From a virus: a DNA stretch of 36,965 nucleotides. Positions 7,841-14,210 of this stretch are shown in pieces. The position numbers and the translations under genes are program-made. The stretch is taken from IMG/VR virus record IMGVR_UViG_3300020595_000088, positions 1-36,965 of that record; one strand, 5' to 3'. Below the pieces are notes generated by a model, which saw only the letters and a list, made by a program, of their open reading frames with translations, did no database searches and was not told the DNA's origin. Positions within the stretch are counted from its first letter, which is position 1. Each line of letters begins with the position of its first letter.

Positions 7841-8286
7841 TTGATCAAGATACACTATTAGCAGAATGGGAACATGACGCCCGTTTATGTAAAGAAGATT
7901 TAACAGGTGAGACATTGCGTATTGCATCGCTTCACCCAAAATATCTGCGATACCTAATGGAAGGCAAGCGCGCTAAAGCAAAAGTGCAAAACAAATACGA
8001 TCAGACGTTGCACGTTATTACTCGATACTACCAAGGTCTGATGGAAAAGTTGGAGATGGACAAATTAGGTTTGCCTTACGATCCATACAACGGTGCGGCA
8101 AAACCTTTGAAATCAAATATGGGTCCTTGGATTGAAAACGATAGACGCATGCGTAAGGTTGTTGATGAACTTACAGAGATCAAAGATTCACTTGCTGCTA
8201 TTGAAGAAATTATTGGTACTATCAGATGGCGTCATAATGCTGTAAAGAACATTCTCGAATCTAAGAAGTTTGATGCTGGTTACTAA
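7837..8286 (+). CDS. uvsY: Recombination mediator UvsY
   Basis: Loads the UvsX recombinase onto gp32-coated single-stranded DNA. It has 149 residues, against 137 in T4. Shared landmarks are an N-terminal segment with HPKYLRYLMEGKRAKAKVQ, a basic RYYQGLMEKLEM motif (T4: YYSG), and a C-terminus IIGTIRWRHNAVKNILESKK ending FDAGY, comparable to the T4 '..RGFAIKHIQDMRAFEAG' end. It lies directly before UvsW, the order found in T4-like phages, and overlaps the upstream gene by four bases. Confidence 0.88.
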   Translation: MIDQDTLLAEWEHDARLCKEDLTGETLRIASLHPKYLRYLMEGKRAKAKVQNKYDQTLHVITRYYQGLMEKLEMDKLGLPYDPYNGAAKPLKSNMGPWIENDRRMRKVVDELTEIKDSLAAIEEIIGTIRWRHNAVKNILESKKFDAGY

Positions 8287-8289
8287 TCC

Positions 8290-8297
8290 CATAAATA
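8290..8297 (+). promoter_or_regulatory. Late promoter box before uvsW (CATAAATA)
   Basis: Seven of eight matches. Predicted +1 is about 8303, within one base of the uvsW ATG at 8302, so the mRNA would be leaderless. Confidence 0.75.
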
Positions 8298-8301
8298 TAG
8301 T

Positions 8302-9783
8302 ATGAGCACTGTAAAGGTAGAGAAATTGAATGAAGCGAAATCGCGGTTACACTGCAGCGATTTCGGTATCACGCAAGAAGTAAACGACTACTTCACCTTT
8401 ACAGTAAAAGGCCATCAGTTCATGCCTGCATTTAAACGTGGTCAATGGGATGGTAAGATCAGATTGTTTGATGCAATGCGCGGCTTGATCCCAAATGGTC
8501 TGTTGCAAATGACTGAGGATTTCTGTAAGGCACGTTCATACGAATATGAGGCTGAGGATGACCGCAAAGAATATCCGCTTGATGAAGACTTCATTAAAAG
8601 CATTCCATTGCGTGGAGGCAAAGGTGAAGAAATCGAGTTTCGCGATTATCAATACGCAGCTGTAAAGAACGCCATTGATAAACACCGCAGCATTCTGTTG
8701 TCACCTACTGCATCTGGCAAGTCATTAATGATCTACCTTTTGATTCGACACTTTATCTATTCGTTCGATGAAGATATTCTATTGGTCGTCCCCACCACCT
8801 CGCTTGTTGATCAGATGAAAGGTGACTTTCTTGATTATGCTAAAGCCGACGATGGATTTGATGGTGAGTCAATGGTTCACACAATCATGGCAGGTGCTGA
8901 TAAGTCAATCAAAAAGCGTATCACTATTACGACATGGCAGTCTGCATATAAACAGCCTAAGTCATGGTTTGATCGCTTTGGCATGGTTATCGGTGATGAA
9001 GCTCACACGTTTAAAGCACAGTCTTTGGTCAAGATCATGGACAACCTTACTAATGCTTGGCATCGTGTAGGTACTACAGGAACTATCCCTGCTGACTCTA
9101 AGGTTGATAAGCTGACTTTACAAGCACACTTTGGTTCGATCTATAAGGTAATTTCAACTAAGGAATTGATTGATGCAGGAACACTTGCTAATCTTGCAAT
9201 CAAGACGATGGTTATCAAATATCCAGACGAGCAATGCAAGCTTGTGAAGGCCGCTGATTATAAAATGGAAATTGATTGGCTTGTTGAAAATGATCGTCGT
9301 AACAGTTTCATTGCACGCCTAGCGCTTTCAACAAAAGGTAACTCGTTGCTGCTGTTCAACTTTGTAGACAAGCATGGTATTCCGCTATTCAATTTGTTAA
9401 AGAAGTTAGCACCCAACCGTCCTATCTATTACGTCAGTGGCAAAATTAAAACATCAGAGCGTGAAGAAATTCGTGCTGCGGTTGAAGGACATAGCGATGC
9501 AATTATTGTGGCAAGTTTTGCAACCTACTCAACGGGTATCAACATTCGCAATCTGAACAACATTATCTTTGCATCACCAACGAAGTCAACCATTCGAGTG
9601 CTTCAGTCAATCGGACGTGGTTTGCGTAAATGTGACCGTGGACTAAAAACTACAGTATTCGATATTGTTGATGATCTATGTTGGAAGAAGCATCAGAATT
9701 ATGCCTTCAAACATGGTAAGGCCAGAGCCAACATTTATGCCCAACAGCGCTTTAGAACAAAAACGTTTTTATACAGCATTTAA
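8302..9783 (+). CDS. uvsW: Recombination DNA/RNA helicase UvsW
   Basis: Superfamily 2 helicase that unwinds branched DNA and R-loops; in T4 it promotes the switch from origin- to recombination-dependent replication. It has 493 residues, against 503 in T4. The order seen is an N-terminal DNA-binding domain with FKRGQWDGKIRLFD, the Q-like FRDYQYAAV, Walker A SPTASGKS near residue 136, motif Ia VVPTTSLVDQM, DEAH near residue 233, motif III GTTGTI, and in domain 2 SFATYSTGINI and motif VI SIGRGLRKC. It has its own late promoter and its 3' end overlaps the convergent minus-strand gene by 15 bp. Confidence 0.96.
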   Translation: MSTVKVEKLNEAKSRLHCSDFGITQEVNDYFTFTVKGHQFMPAFKRGQWDGKIRLFDAMRGLIPNGLLQMTEDFCKARSYEYEAEDDRKEYPLDEDFIKSIPLRGGKGEEIEFRDYQYAAVKNAIDKHRSILLSPTASGKSLMIYLLIRHFIYSFDEDILLVVPTTSLVDQMKGDFLDYAKADDGFDGESMVHTIMAGADKSIKKRITITTWQSAYKQPKSWFDRFGMVIGDEAHTFKAQSLVKIMDNLTNAWHRVGTTGTIPADSKVDKLTLQAHFGSIYKVISTKELIDAGTLANLAIKTMVIKYPDEQCKLVKAADYKMEIDWLVENDRRNSFIARLALSTKGNSLLLFNFVDKHGIPLFNLLKKLAPNRPIYYVSGKIKTSEREEIRAAVEGHSDAIIVASFATYSTGINIRNLNNIIFASPTKSTIRVLQSIGRGLRKCDRGLKTTVFDIVDDLCWKKHQNYAFKHGKARANIYAQQRFRTKTFLYSI

Positions 9784-10188
9784 GCGGTTAGGCGAAGTAA
9801 CAAGAACATTGTGGTATTCTTGAGTTGGACGCAACGTGCCAAACGCAGCAATTTCGTCGTCAATCATCAAGTAATAGGTATGAATGAAATGCTGCATTTC
9901 GCTGATAGCACCTGCAGTAATTGTAATTTGAACTAAACCATTGGTTGGATCTGCCTCAAGATAAATTGGTTCGCCTTCAAATACCAGCGGTTCGCCTTCA
10001 TAACTGGCCGCAATGTCGCCCAATTCAACTGCCGCCGTATACTCATAAATAGAATCATTGAAGGCAACTACTTTTGCTGACATAGTTTTTCCAGTTAGAT
10101 CGAGCGGATAACCGTTGCGATCTGTTAGATAAATTGCCCATTCGTAATCAGTTCCGAGGCTCAAATCGTAGATATTTATTTGTTGCAT
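9769..10188 (-). CDS. Minus-strand late gene, probable virion/baseplate-associated protein
   Basis: A 139-residue acidic protein, the only convincing minus-strand gene in the window. It begins with IYDLSLGTDYEWAIYLTDRN followed by GYPLDLTGKTMSAKVV, a beta-strand pattern like the N-terminal domains of some phage baseplate or fibre-associated proteins. A near-tandem EGEPLVFEGEPIYLEADP sits in the middle. No family is firmly recognised. A CATAAATA late box lies seven bases upstream of its ATG on the minus strand, so it should be co-expressed with structural genes (inference). It converges on and overlaps uvsW by 15 bp. Confidence 0.8.
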   Translation of the reverse strand: MQQINIYDLSLGTDYEWAIYLTDRNGYPLDLTGKTMSAKVVAFNDSIYEYTAAVELGDIAASYEGEPLVFEGEPIYLEADPTNGLVQITITAGAISEMQHFIHTYYLMIDDEIAAFGTLRPTQEYHNVLVTSPNRLNAV

Positions 10189-10194
10189 TAGATA

Positions 10195-10202
10195 TATTTA
10201 TG
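10195..10202 (-). promoter_or_regulatory. Minus-strand late promoter box (CATAAATA)
   Basis: On the minus strand this reads CATAAATA. Predicted +1 is 10189, one base before the ATG of the minus-strand gene, reproducing the leaderless geometry of the plus-strand late genes. Confidence 0.75.
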
Positions 10203-10221
10203 CTATATCCGCTTATTTTTG

Positions 10222-10249
10222 TTGACAGAATTAAATTTAGTGTTATAAT
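10222..10249 (+). promoter_or_regulatory. Strong sigma70-like promoter upstream of gp55 leader
   Basis: Consensus -35 TTGACA (10222-10227), 16-bp spacer, consensus -10 TATAAT (10244-10249) with an extended TGT just before it. Predicted +1 is about 10256. Both hexamers are perfect, the only such promoter in the window. It reads toward gp55, about 258 nt away. Confidence 0.85.
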
Positions 10250-10513
10250 AGTTCTGTAGGAACTTCATAAGGAAGCATGCTTCCATCTTTGAGAGGTTTC
10301 CTCGATAAGATTAAACTCAGTCAACTACTGTTGATCTGATGTTCTAAATACAATGTGTTCGTTAAGTACCAAACTCAAGGAGAGAAAGGACAAATAGAAT
10401 AGAAAATACGAAATCTAAATGTTGGCCTATAGAATATGTTGCACTAGCAGAATTAATGGTTGACAAGATGAGACAAACCAGTCAATATTACTATAAATAA
10501 ATCATAACTCAAC
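10250..10513 (+). other. Transcribed, apparently non-coding leader upstream of gp55
   Basis: No convincing gene was found in this stretch. Its first 80 nt contain three consecutive small hairpins: GGAAG-CATG-CTTCC (10271-10284), GAGG-TTT-CCTC (10293-10303) and TCAAC-TACT-GTTGA (10321-10334). A 20-codon ORF starts at the ATG at 10277 and ends at 10339. A strong Shine-Dalgarno-like AAGGAG at 10379 has no start codon at usable distance. A later reading frame containing PIEYVALAELMVDKMRQTSQ looks protein-like and ends at the gp55 late box, but its only ATGs are internal. It could be a small RNA, an attenuated leader or a decayed gene. Confidence 0.5.
10492..10499 (+). promoter_or_regulatory. Late promoter box before gp55 (perfect TATAAATA)
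   Basis: Exact late consensus; predicted +1 is 10505, giving a 9-nt leader. TTGACA at 10460-10465 followed after 17 nt by CAATAT at 10483-10488 may be a second, sigma70-like promoter. A late box in front of the late sigma gene implies positive autoregulation (inference). Confidence 0.75.
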
Positions 10514-11113
10514 ATGCCTATATCACCGCCACCAATTAAAAAGAAAAGAGTCAAGCACGACTATATCGACAACAAGAAGTTCACTCAAGCCGTAGCAGAT
10601 CACGTCGCTGATCTTAAGAAGGCTAAAGACGAAGGAACTGAACCACCTCTCATGCCGCATTATGTTGGTGAGGGATTTTTGCTTATCGCAAAGGGTGTCG
10701 GCCGCAAACCAAATTTCTCAGGTTATCCGTTCATTGACGATATGATTATGGACGGTGTTGAGAACTGTGTTCGGTACGTTCACAATTTCAATATTGACGC
10801 AAAGACAAAGTCGGGTAAACCATCCGCGTTCTCATACTTTACTCAAATCATTCACTTTGCATTTATCCGACGGTTGCAGAAAGAAAAGAAGCAAATTGCT
10901 ATTCGGGAAAAGTTCAAAAGTGAAGGTAACCTTTCAGACTTTGCCGATTTTGGTGAAGACAGCGCGGAAGGTTTGTCGCTCGTTGAAAAGATGCGTTGCC
11001 GTGATGACTTTTATAGAGCAGACCGTTCGTTGCACCCTGAAGAAGAAGTAGCACCGTTATCAACGATCGGCAAAGTAAAACAGGCAGAACCTAAAGAGAA
11101 AACAGCATCTTGA
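10514..11113 (+). CDS. 55: Late-transcription sigma factor gp55
   Basis: Phage sigma factor that directs host RNA polymerase to TATAAATA late promoters with gp33 and the gp45 clamp. It has 199 residues, against 185 in T4. It opens with a Pro/Lys-rich stretch, then YIDNKKFTQAVADHV, KGVGRKPNFSGYPFIDDMIM and a region-2-like block NIDAKTKSGKPSAFSYFTQI followed by FIRRLQKEKKQ, the most recognisable gp55 signature. The C-terminus is acidic then basic. Its stop overlaps the TTG start of gp47. Late boxes of exactly this class fill the left third of the window. No gp33 was recognised here. Confidence 0.93.
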   Translation: MPISPPPIKKKRVKHDYIDNKKFTQAVADHVADLKKAKDEGTEPPLMPHYVGEGFLLIAKGVGRKPNFSGYPFIDDMIMDGVENCVRYVHNFNIDAKTKSGKPSAFSYFTQIIHFAFIRRLQKEKKQIAIREKFKSEGNLSDFADFGEDSAEGLSLVEKMRCRDDFYRADRSLHPEEEVAPLSTIGKVKQAEPKEKTAS

Positions 11114-12198
11114 AAATAGCAGTTATTAACGATACGCACTTTGGTGTGAAAGGATCATCGGAACTGTTTCTAAACTATCTTGAAAAATACTTTACTGAAG
11201 TATTCTTTCCTGAATGTGAGAAACGTGGTGTCAAGACAATCATCCACTTGGGTGACTACTTTGACAACCGTAAATCTATTTCCATCAAAACACTTAACCG
11301 ATCGCGTCAAGCGTTCTTAAACAAGATCCGTGAATACGGAATGGAGATGCACATCATCCCCGGTAACCACGACGTCGTGTATAAGAATACGAACTATGTC
11401 TGTTCTCTAAAGGAGACAATGGGTTACTATACAGATTGCATCAAGCTCTACATGGAACCTACTGAAGTTCAGTTTGACAGCATGAGAGTTTTGTTCCTAC
11501 CTTGGATCACTGCAGACAATGAAGAGCAGACTTATTCGGCAATTACGAATAGCGCCGCTGACGTAGTTGCAAGTCACCTTGAACTGTCTGGTTTCAATAT
11601 GATGCGTGGCGTGAAGTCACATCATAACGATGGCAAAGTAAACAAGACAACACTGGAGAAATTTCCTGTTGTCTTGTCGGGTCACTTTCACACGAAAAGC
11701 TCTGACGGCAACATTTACTACCTTGGGACGCAATACGAACAGACATGGGCAGACCATAATGATCCAAAGTATCTCAACTTCATCGACACTGAAACTCTAC
11801 AGTTAGAGACGGTATTAAATGAAGACTGCATCTTTTACAAGTTTCTTTATGACGACAGTGATCCGGCTGCCGTTAAAGAAATCCTTCACGGTCGTTCGTT
11901 AGAAGAAAAGTTCGTGAAGCTTGTTGTAAAGAAAAAGACAGACTCAAAGGCATTTGACACCTTTGTTACTGATATGGTTCATCACCATGACATGGCTTCA
12001 TTTGAGATAATTGACGATGTTGCGGCATTTGCATATAACGAAGACTTCAATATCGACGCTGAATGCACTGACACTGTTAGTATAGTCAATGGCTATATTG
12101 ATCGAAGTGAAACTGATTTAAATAAAGAACGACTAAAGAGCATCATGCACAACGCCATGCTAATTGCTCAATCCAAACAAACTAATGATTCTCTTTAA
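11110..12198 (+). CDS. 47: Recombination endonuclease subunit gp47 (Mre11/SbcD-like)
   Basis: Nuclease subunit of the gp46-gp47 complex that resects DNA ends for recombination-dependent replication. It has 362 residues (T4: 339). Metallophosphoesterase motifs are in order: NDTHFG (about residues 7-12), HLGDYFDNRKS (about 47), IPGNHDVVY (about 84) and SGHFHTK (about 196). The start is TTG, overlapping the gp55 stop as TTGA; the frame before it has no better codon and MKIAVINDTHF is the expected N-terminus. The 3' end overlaps gp46 by 14 bases. Confidence 0.95.
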   Translation: MKIAVINDTHFGVKGSSELFLNYLEKYFTEVFFPECEKRGVKTIIHLGDYFDNRKSISIKTLNRSRQAFLNKIREYGMEMHIIPGNHDVVYKNTNYVCSLKETMGYYTDCIKLYMEPTEVQFDSMRVLFLPWITADNEEQTYSAITNSAADVVASHLELSGFNMMRGVKSHHNDGKVNKTTLEKFPVVLSGHFHTKSSDGNIYYLGTQYEQTWADHNDPKYLNFIDTETLQLETVLNEDCIFYKFLYDDSDPAAVKEILHGRSLEEKFVKLVVKKKTDSKAFDTFVTDMVHHHDMASFEIIDDVAAFAYNEDFNIDAECTDTVSIVNGYIDRSETDLNKERLKSIMHNAMLIAQSKQTNDSL

Positions 12199-13894
12199 GA
12201 CCATCAAGTATAGAAACTTCCTTTCAGCAGGCGACAAGTTCGTCTCTGTAGATTTGGACAAACATGCGACGACACTCATCATCGGCAAGAACGGTGAAGG
12301 TAAGTCTTTGTTGACTGACGCTATATCGTTTGCGTTATACGGTAAGGCATACCGAAAGATCAAGAAGGATCAGTTGGTAAATTCAATCAACGAACGACAC
12401 CTTGAAGTTGAGATCACGTTCTCGACTGGAGCTGCTGAGTATAAAATCCACCGCGGCATCAAACCAAACATCTTCAAGATTTATAAAAACGGTAAGCCGC
12501 TCAACGAAGCATCTCACGCACGTGACTATCAGTCGTTTCTTGAACAGAATATTTTGAAGATGAACCAACGAGCGTTCAATCAGATTGTCATTCTTGGTTC
12601 AGCTGAATACATCCCCTTCATGCAGTTGCCCACATGGCACCGTCGTGAAGTGATTGAAGAACTGCTTGATATCAGAGTGTTCTCTCACATGCGAACTGAA
12701 ATCAAAAGTGTCCTTTCTGGTTTGAATGATGAGTTGACCGAACTTGACAAACGCGTATCTCATACGAATACCGTTATCAAAGAAAAGCGCTCAACACTTA
12801 CGAACCTTGAAAGAATCCGTGATGAGCAAAACCAGAATTCTGAAGAAAAGCGTTCAGCAATCCAATTGCGTATTGATACACTGCATCAAGAAATTCATGA
12901 CTGCATTCTTCGCGACAATTTGAATGAGATCAAAGACGCAACAATTGCTGCTGAGGCAAAGATCAATGTTGTCTACAAAAAGTCACTTGAGCTTAAATCG
13001 GCACAGACGCGGCACAAAGGTACGATGGAATTTTTCGATAAGCATTCTACGTGCCCAACGTGTAGCCACGATCTTGATCCAAAGCTCCGTCTTGATAAGG
13101 TAGCAAAGTCAAAAACAAAGCTTGAGAATATTACTGAAGCAGAACGCTTAGCTGATCAGATGCTCACGTCATTAAATGAGACTGTCAGTAACAACAATCT
13201 TGCAATTAAAGAGCATGAAGAACAGCTCCGTAAAATTGAAATGTTGAAGCGTCGTATCGCAGACTGTAATGCTGAAATTGTCGAGCTTGATAATGCAAAA
13301 CCAACAGCATCTGTTGATCTGATCAAAAGCACCGCCGAGGATATTGACAATCTCTATCTCAAGCGTGAAGATCTTCACAATGAGAAAGATTCAGTGAGTG
13401 ACAATATGCGTCACTATCAAGCTGCAGTGGAAATGCTAAAAGATACAGGCATCAAGCAGCAGGTGATCAGTCAATACTTGCCAGTCATGAACCAACTGAT
13501 TAACAAGTATCTTGAAGTGTTTGAGTTCTTCGTCCTATTCACTTTGGATTCTGACTTCAACGAAACTATCCGCAGTCGTCACCGTGATACGTTTTCATAT
13601 TCGTCATTCTCCGAAGGTGAGAAGGCTCGAATCAATCTTGCACTGATGTTCTGCTGGAGAGAGATCGCTCGTATCAAAAACTCCGCTCACACGAATTTGC
13701 TGATTTTTGACGAAACTCTCGATCAATCACTTGACAACGATGGAGTAGAGAAGCTCATGACAGTTATCTCAACAATCGTCGACAAATCCAACATTATCGT
13801 CATCTCTCACCGAGCGGTTGAGGAATCGGCATTCACCCGAACTCTTGAAGCAAAGAAAATCAAGAACTTCAGTACATTAAAGGAAATTCAATGA
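12185..13894 (+). CDS. 46: Recombination endonuclease subunit gp46 (Rad50/SbcC-like)
   Basis: ABC-type ATPase partner of gp47. The preferred start at 12185 gives 569 residues (T4: 560) beginning MILFKTIKYRNFLSAGDKF, as in gp46; an in-frame ATG at 12164 would add seven atypical residues. Features in order: Walker A GKNGEGKS (about 34-41), Q-loop region LGSAEYIPFMQLPTWHRREV, a long coiled coil interrupted by a zinc hook CPTC near residue 290, signature FSEGEKARINLAL, and Walker B LLIFDETLDQSLD. Its end overlaps the next ORF (ATGA). Confidence 0.95.
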   Translation: MILFKTIKYRNFLSAGDKFVSVDLDKHATTLIIGKNGEGKSLLTDAISFALYGKAYRKIKKDQLVNSINERHLEVEITFSTGAAEYKIHRGIKPNIFKIYKNGKPLNEASHARDYQSFLEQNILKMNQRAFNQIVILGSAEYIPFMQLPTWHRREVIEELLDIRVFSHMRTEIKSVLSGLNDELTELDKRVSHTNTVIKEKRSTLTNLERIRDEQNQNSEEKRSAIQLRIDTLHQEIHDCILRDNLNEIKDATIAAEAKINVVYKKSLELKSAQTRHKGTMEFFDKHSTCPTCSHDLDPKLRLDKVAKSKTKLENITEAERLADQMLTSLNETVSNNNLAIKEHEEQLRKIEMLKRRIADCNAEIVELDNAKPTASVDLIKSTAEDIDNLYLKREDLHNEKDSVSDNMRHYQAAVEMLKDTGIKQQVISQYLPVMNQLINKYLEVFEFFVLFTLDSDFNETIRSRHRDTFSYSSFSEGEKARINLALMFCWREIARIKNSAHTNLLIFDETLDQSLDNDGVEKLMTVISTIVDKSNIIVISHRAVEESAFTRTLEAKKIKNFSTLKEIQ

Positions 13895-14124
13895 ACCTAA
13901 CAAATTACATTCCGCACAAACAAAACGCAATCGGTTGGAAATCTTATATAAAACAAGAAGGGTCAATGGTTAAAACCTACGAACCTATGAATTGTCGTGA
14001 ATTGGGGCACAAAGACCATAATTCGGCCATTCTCTTCTTAGAGCGGGAGGGATACCGCTATTTGGAGAACGTGAAAGAGGATTTGCCACCAGATGCAGAA
14101 AATATGCAGCTTATGACCGAATAA
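13891..14124 (+). CDS. Small uncharacterised protein after gp46
   Basis: A 77-residue protein, not recognised. It has a basic/aromatic N-terminal half (IGWKSYIKQEGSMVKTYEP), a CRELGHKDHNSAILFLEREG stretch and an acidic tail. There is no membrane segment. It overlaps gp46 by four bases (ATGA) and is the last gene before the first of the repeated early promoters, so it probably ends the gp55-47-46 operon. Confidence 0.7.
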   Translation: MNLTNYIPHKQNAIGWKSYIKQEGSMVKTYEPMNCRELGHKDHNSAILFLEREGYRYLENVKEDLPPDAENMQLMTE

Positions 14125-14155
14125 AATACACCAAAAAGCAGTTTTTTCCCATTTT

Positions 14156-14198
14156 GGCAGAAATAACTATATACAGCGGAGAAAAAGTATGTTATAAT
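14156..14198 (+). promoter_or_regulatory. Early/middle promoter, repeated family copy 1
   Basis: Box GGCAGAAATAACTA, -35 TATACA (14170-14175), 17-bp spacer, extended -10 TATGTTATAAT (TATAAT 14193-14198). Predicted +1 is 14205, six bases before the ATG of the CobT-like gene. Confidence 0.85.
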
Positions 14199-14210
14199 TG
14201 AATTGTAAAT

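Noticed and set aside
12164-12184. Upstream ATG for gp46
   Set aside because: It adds seven residues not typical of gp46; MILFKTIKYRNF at 12185 matches the family N-terminus.
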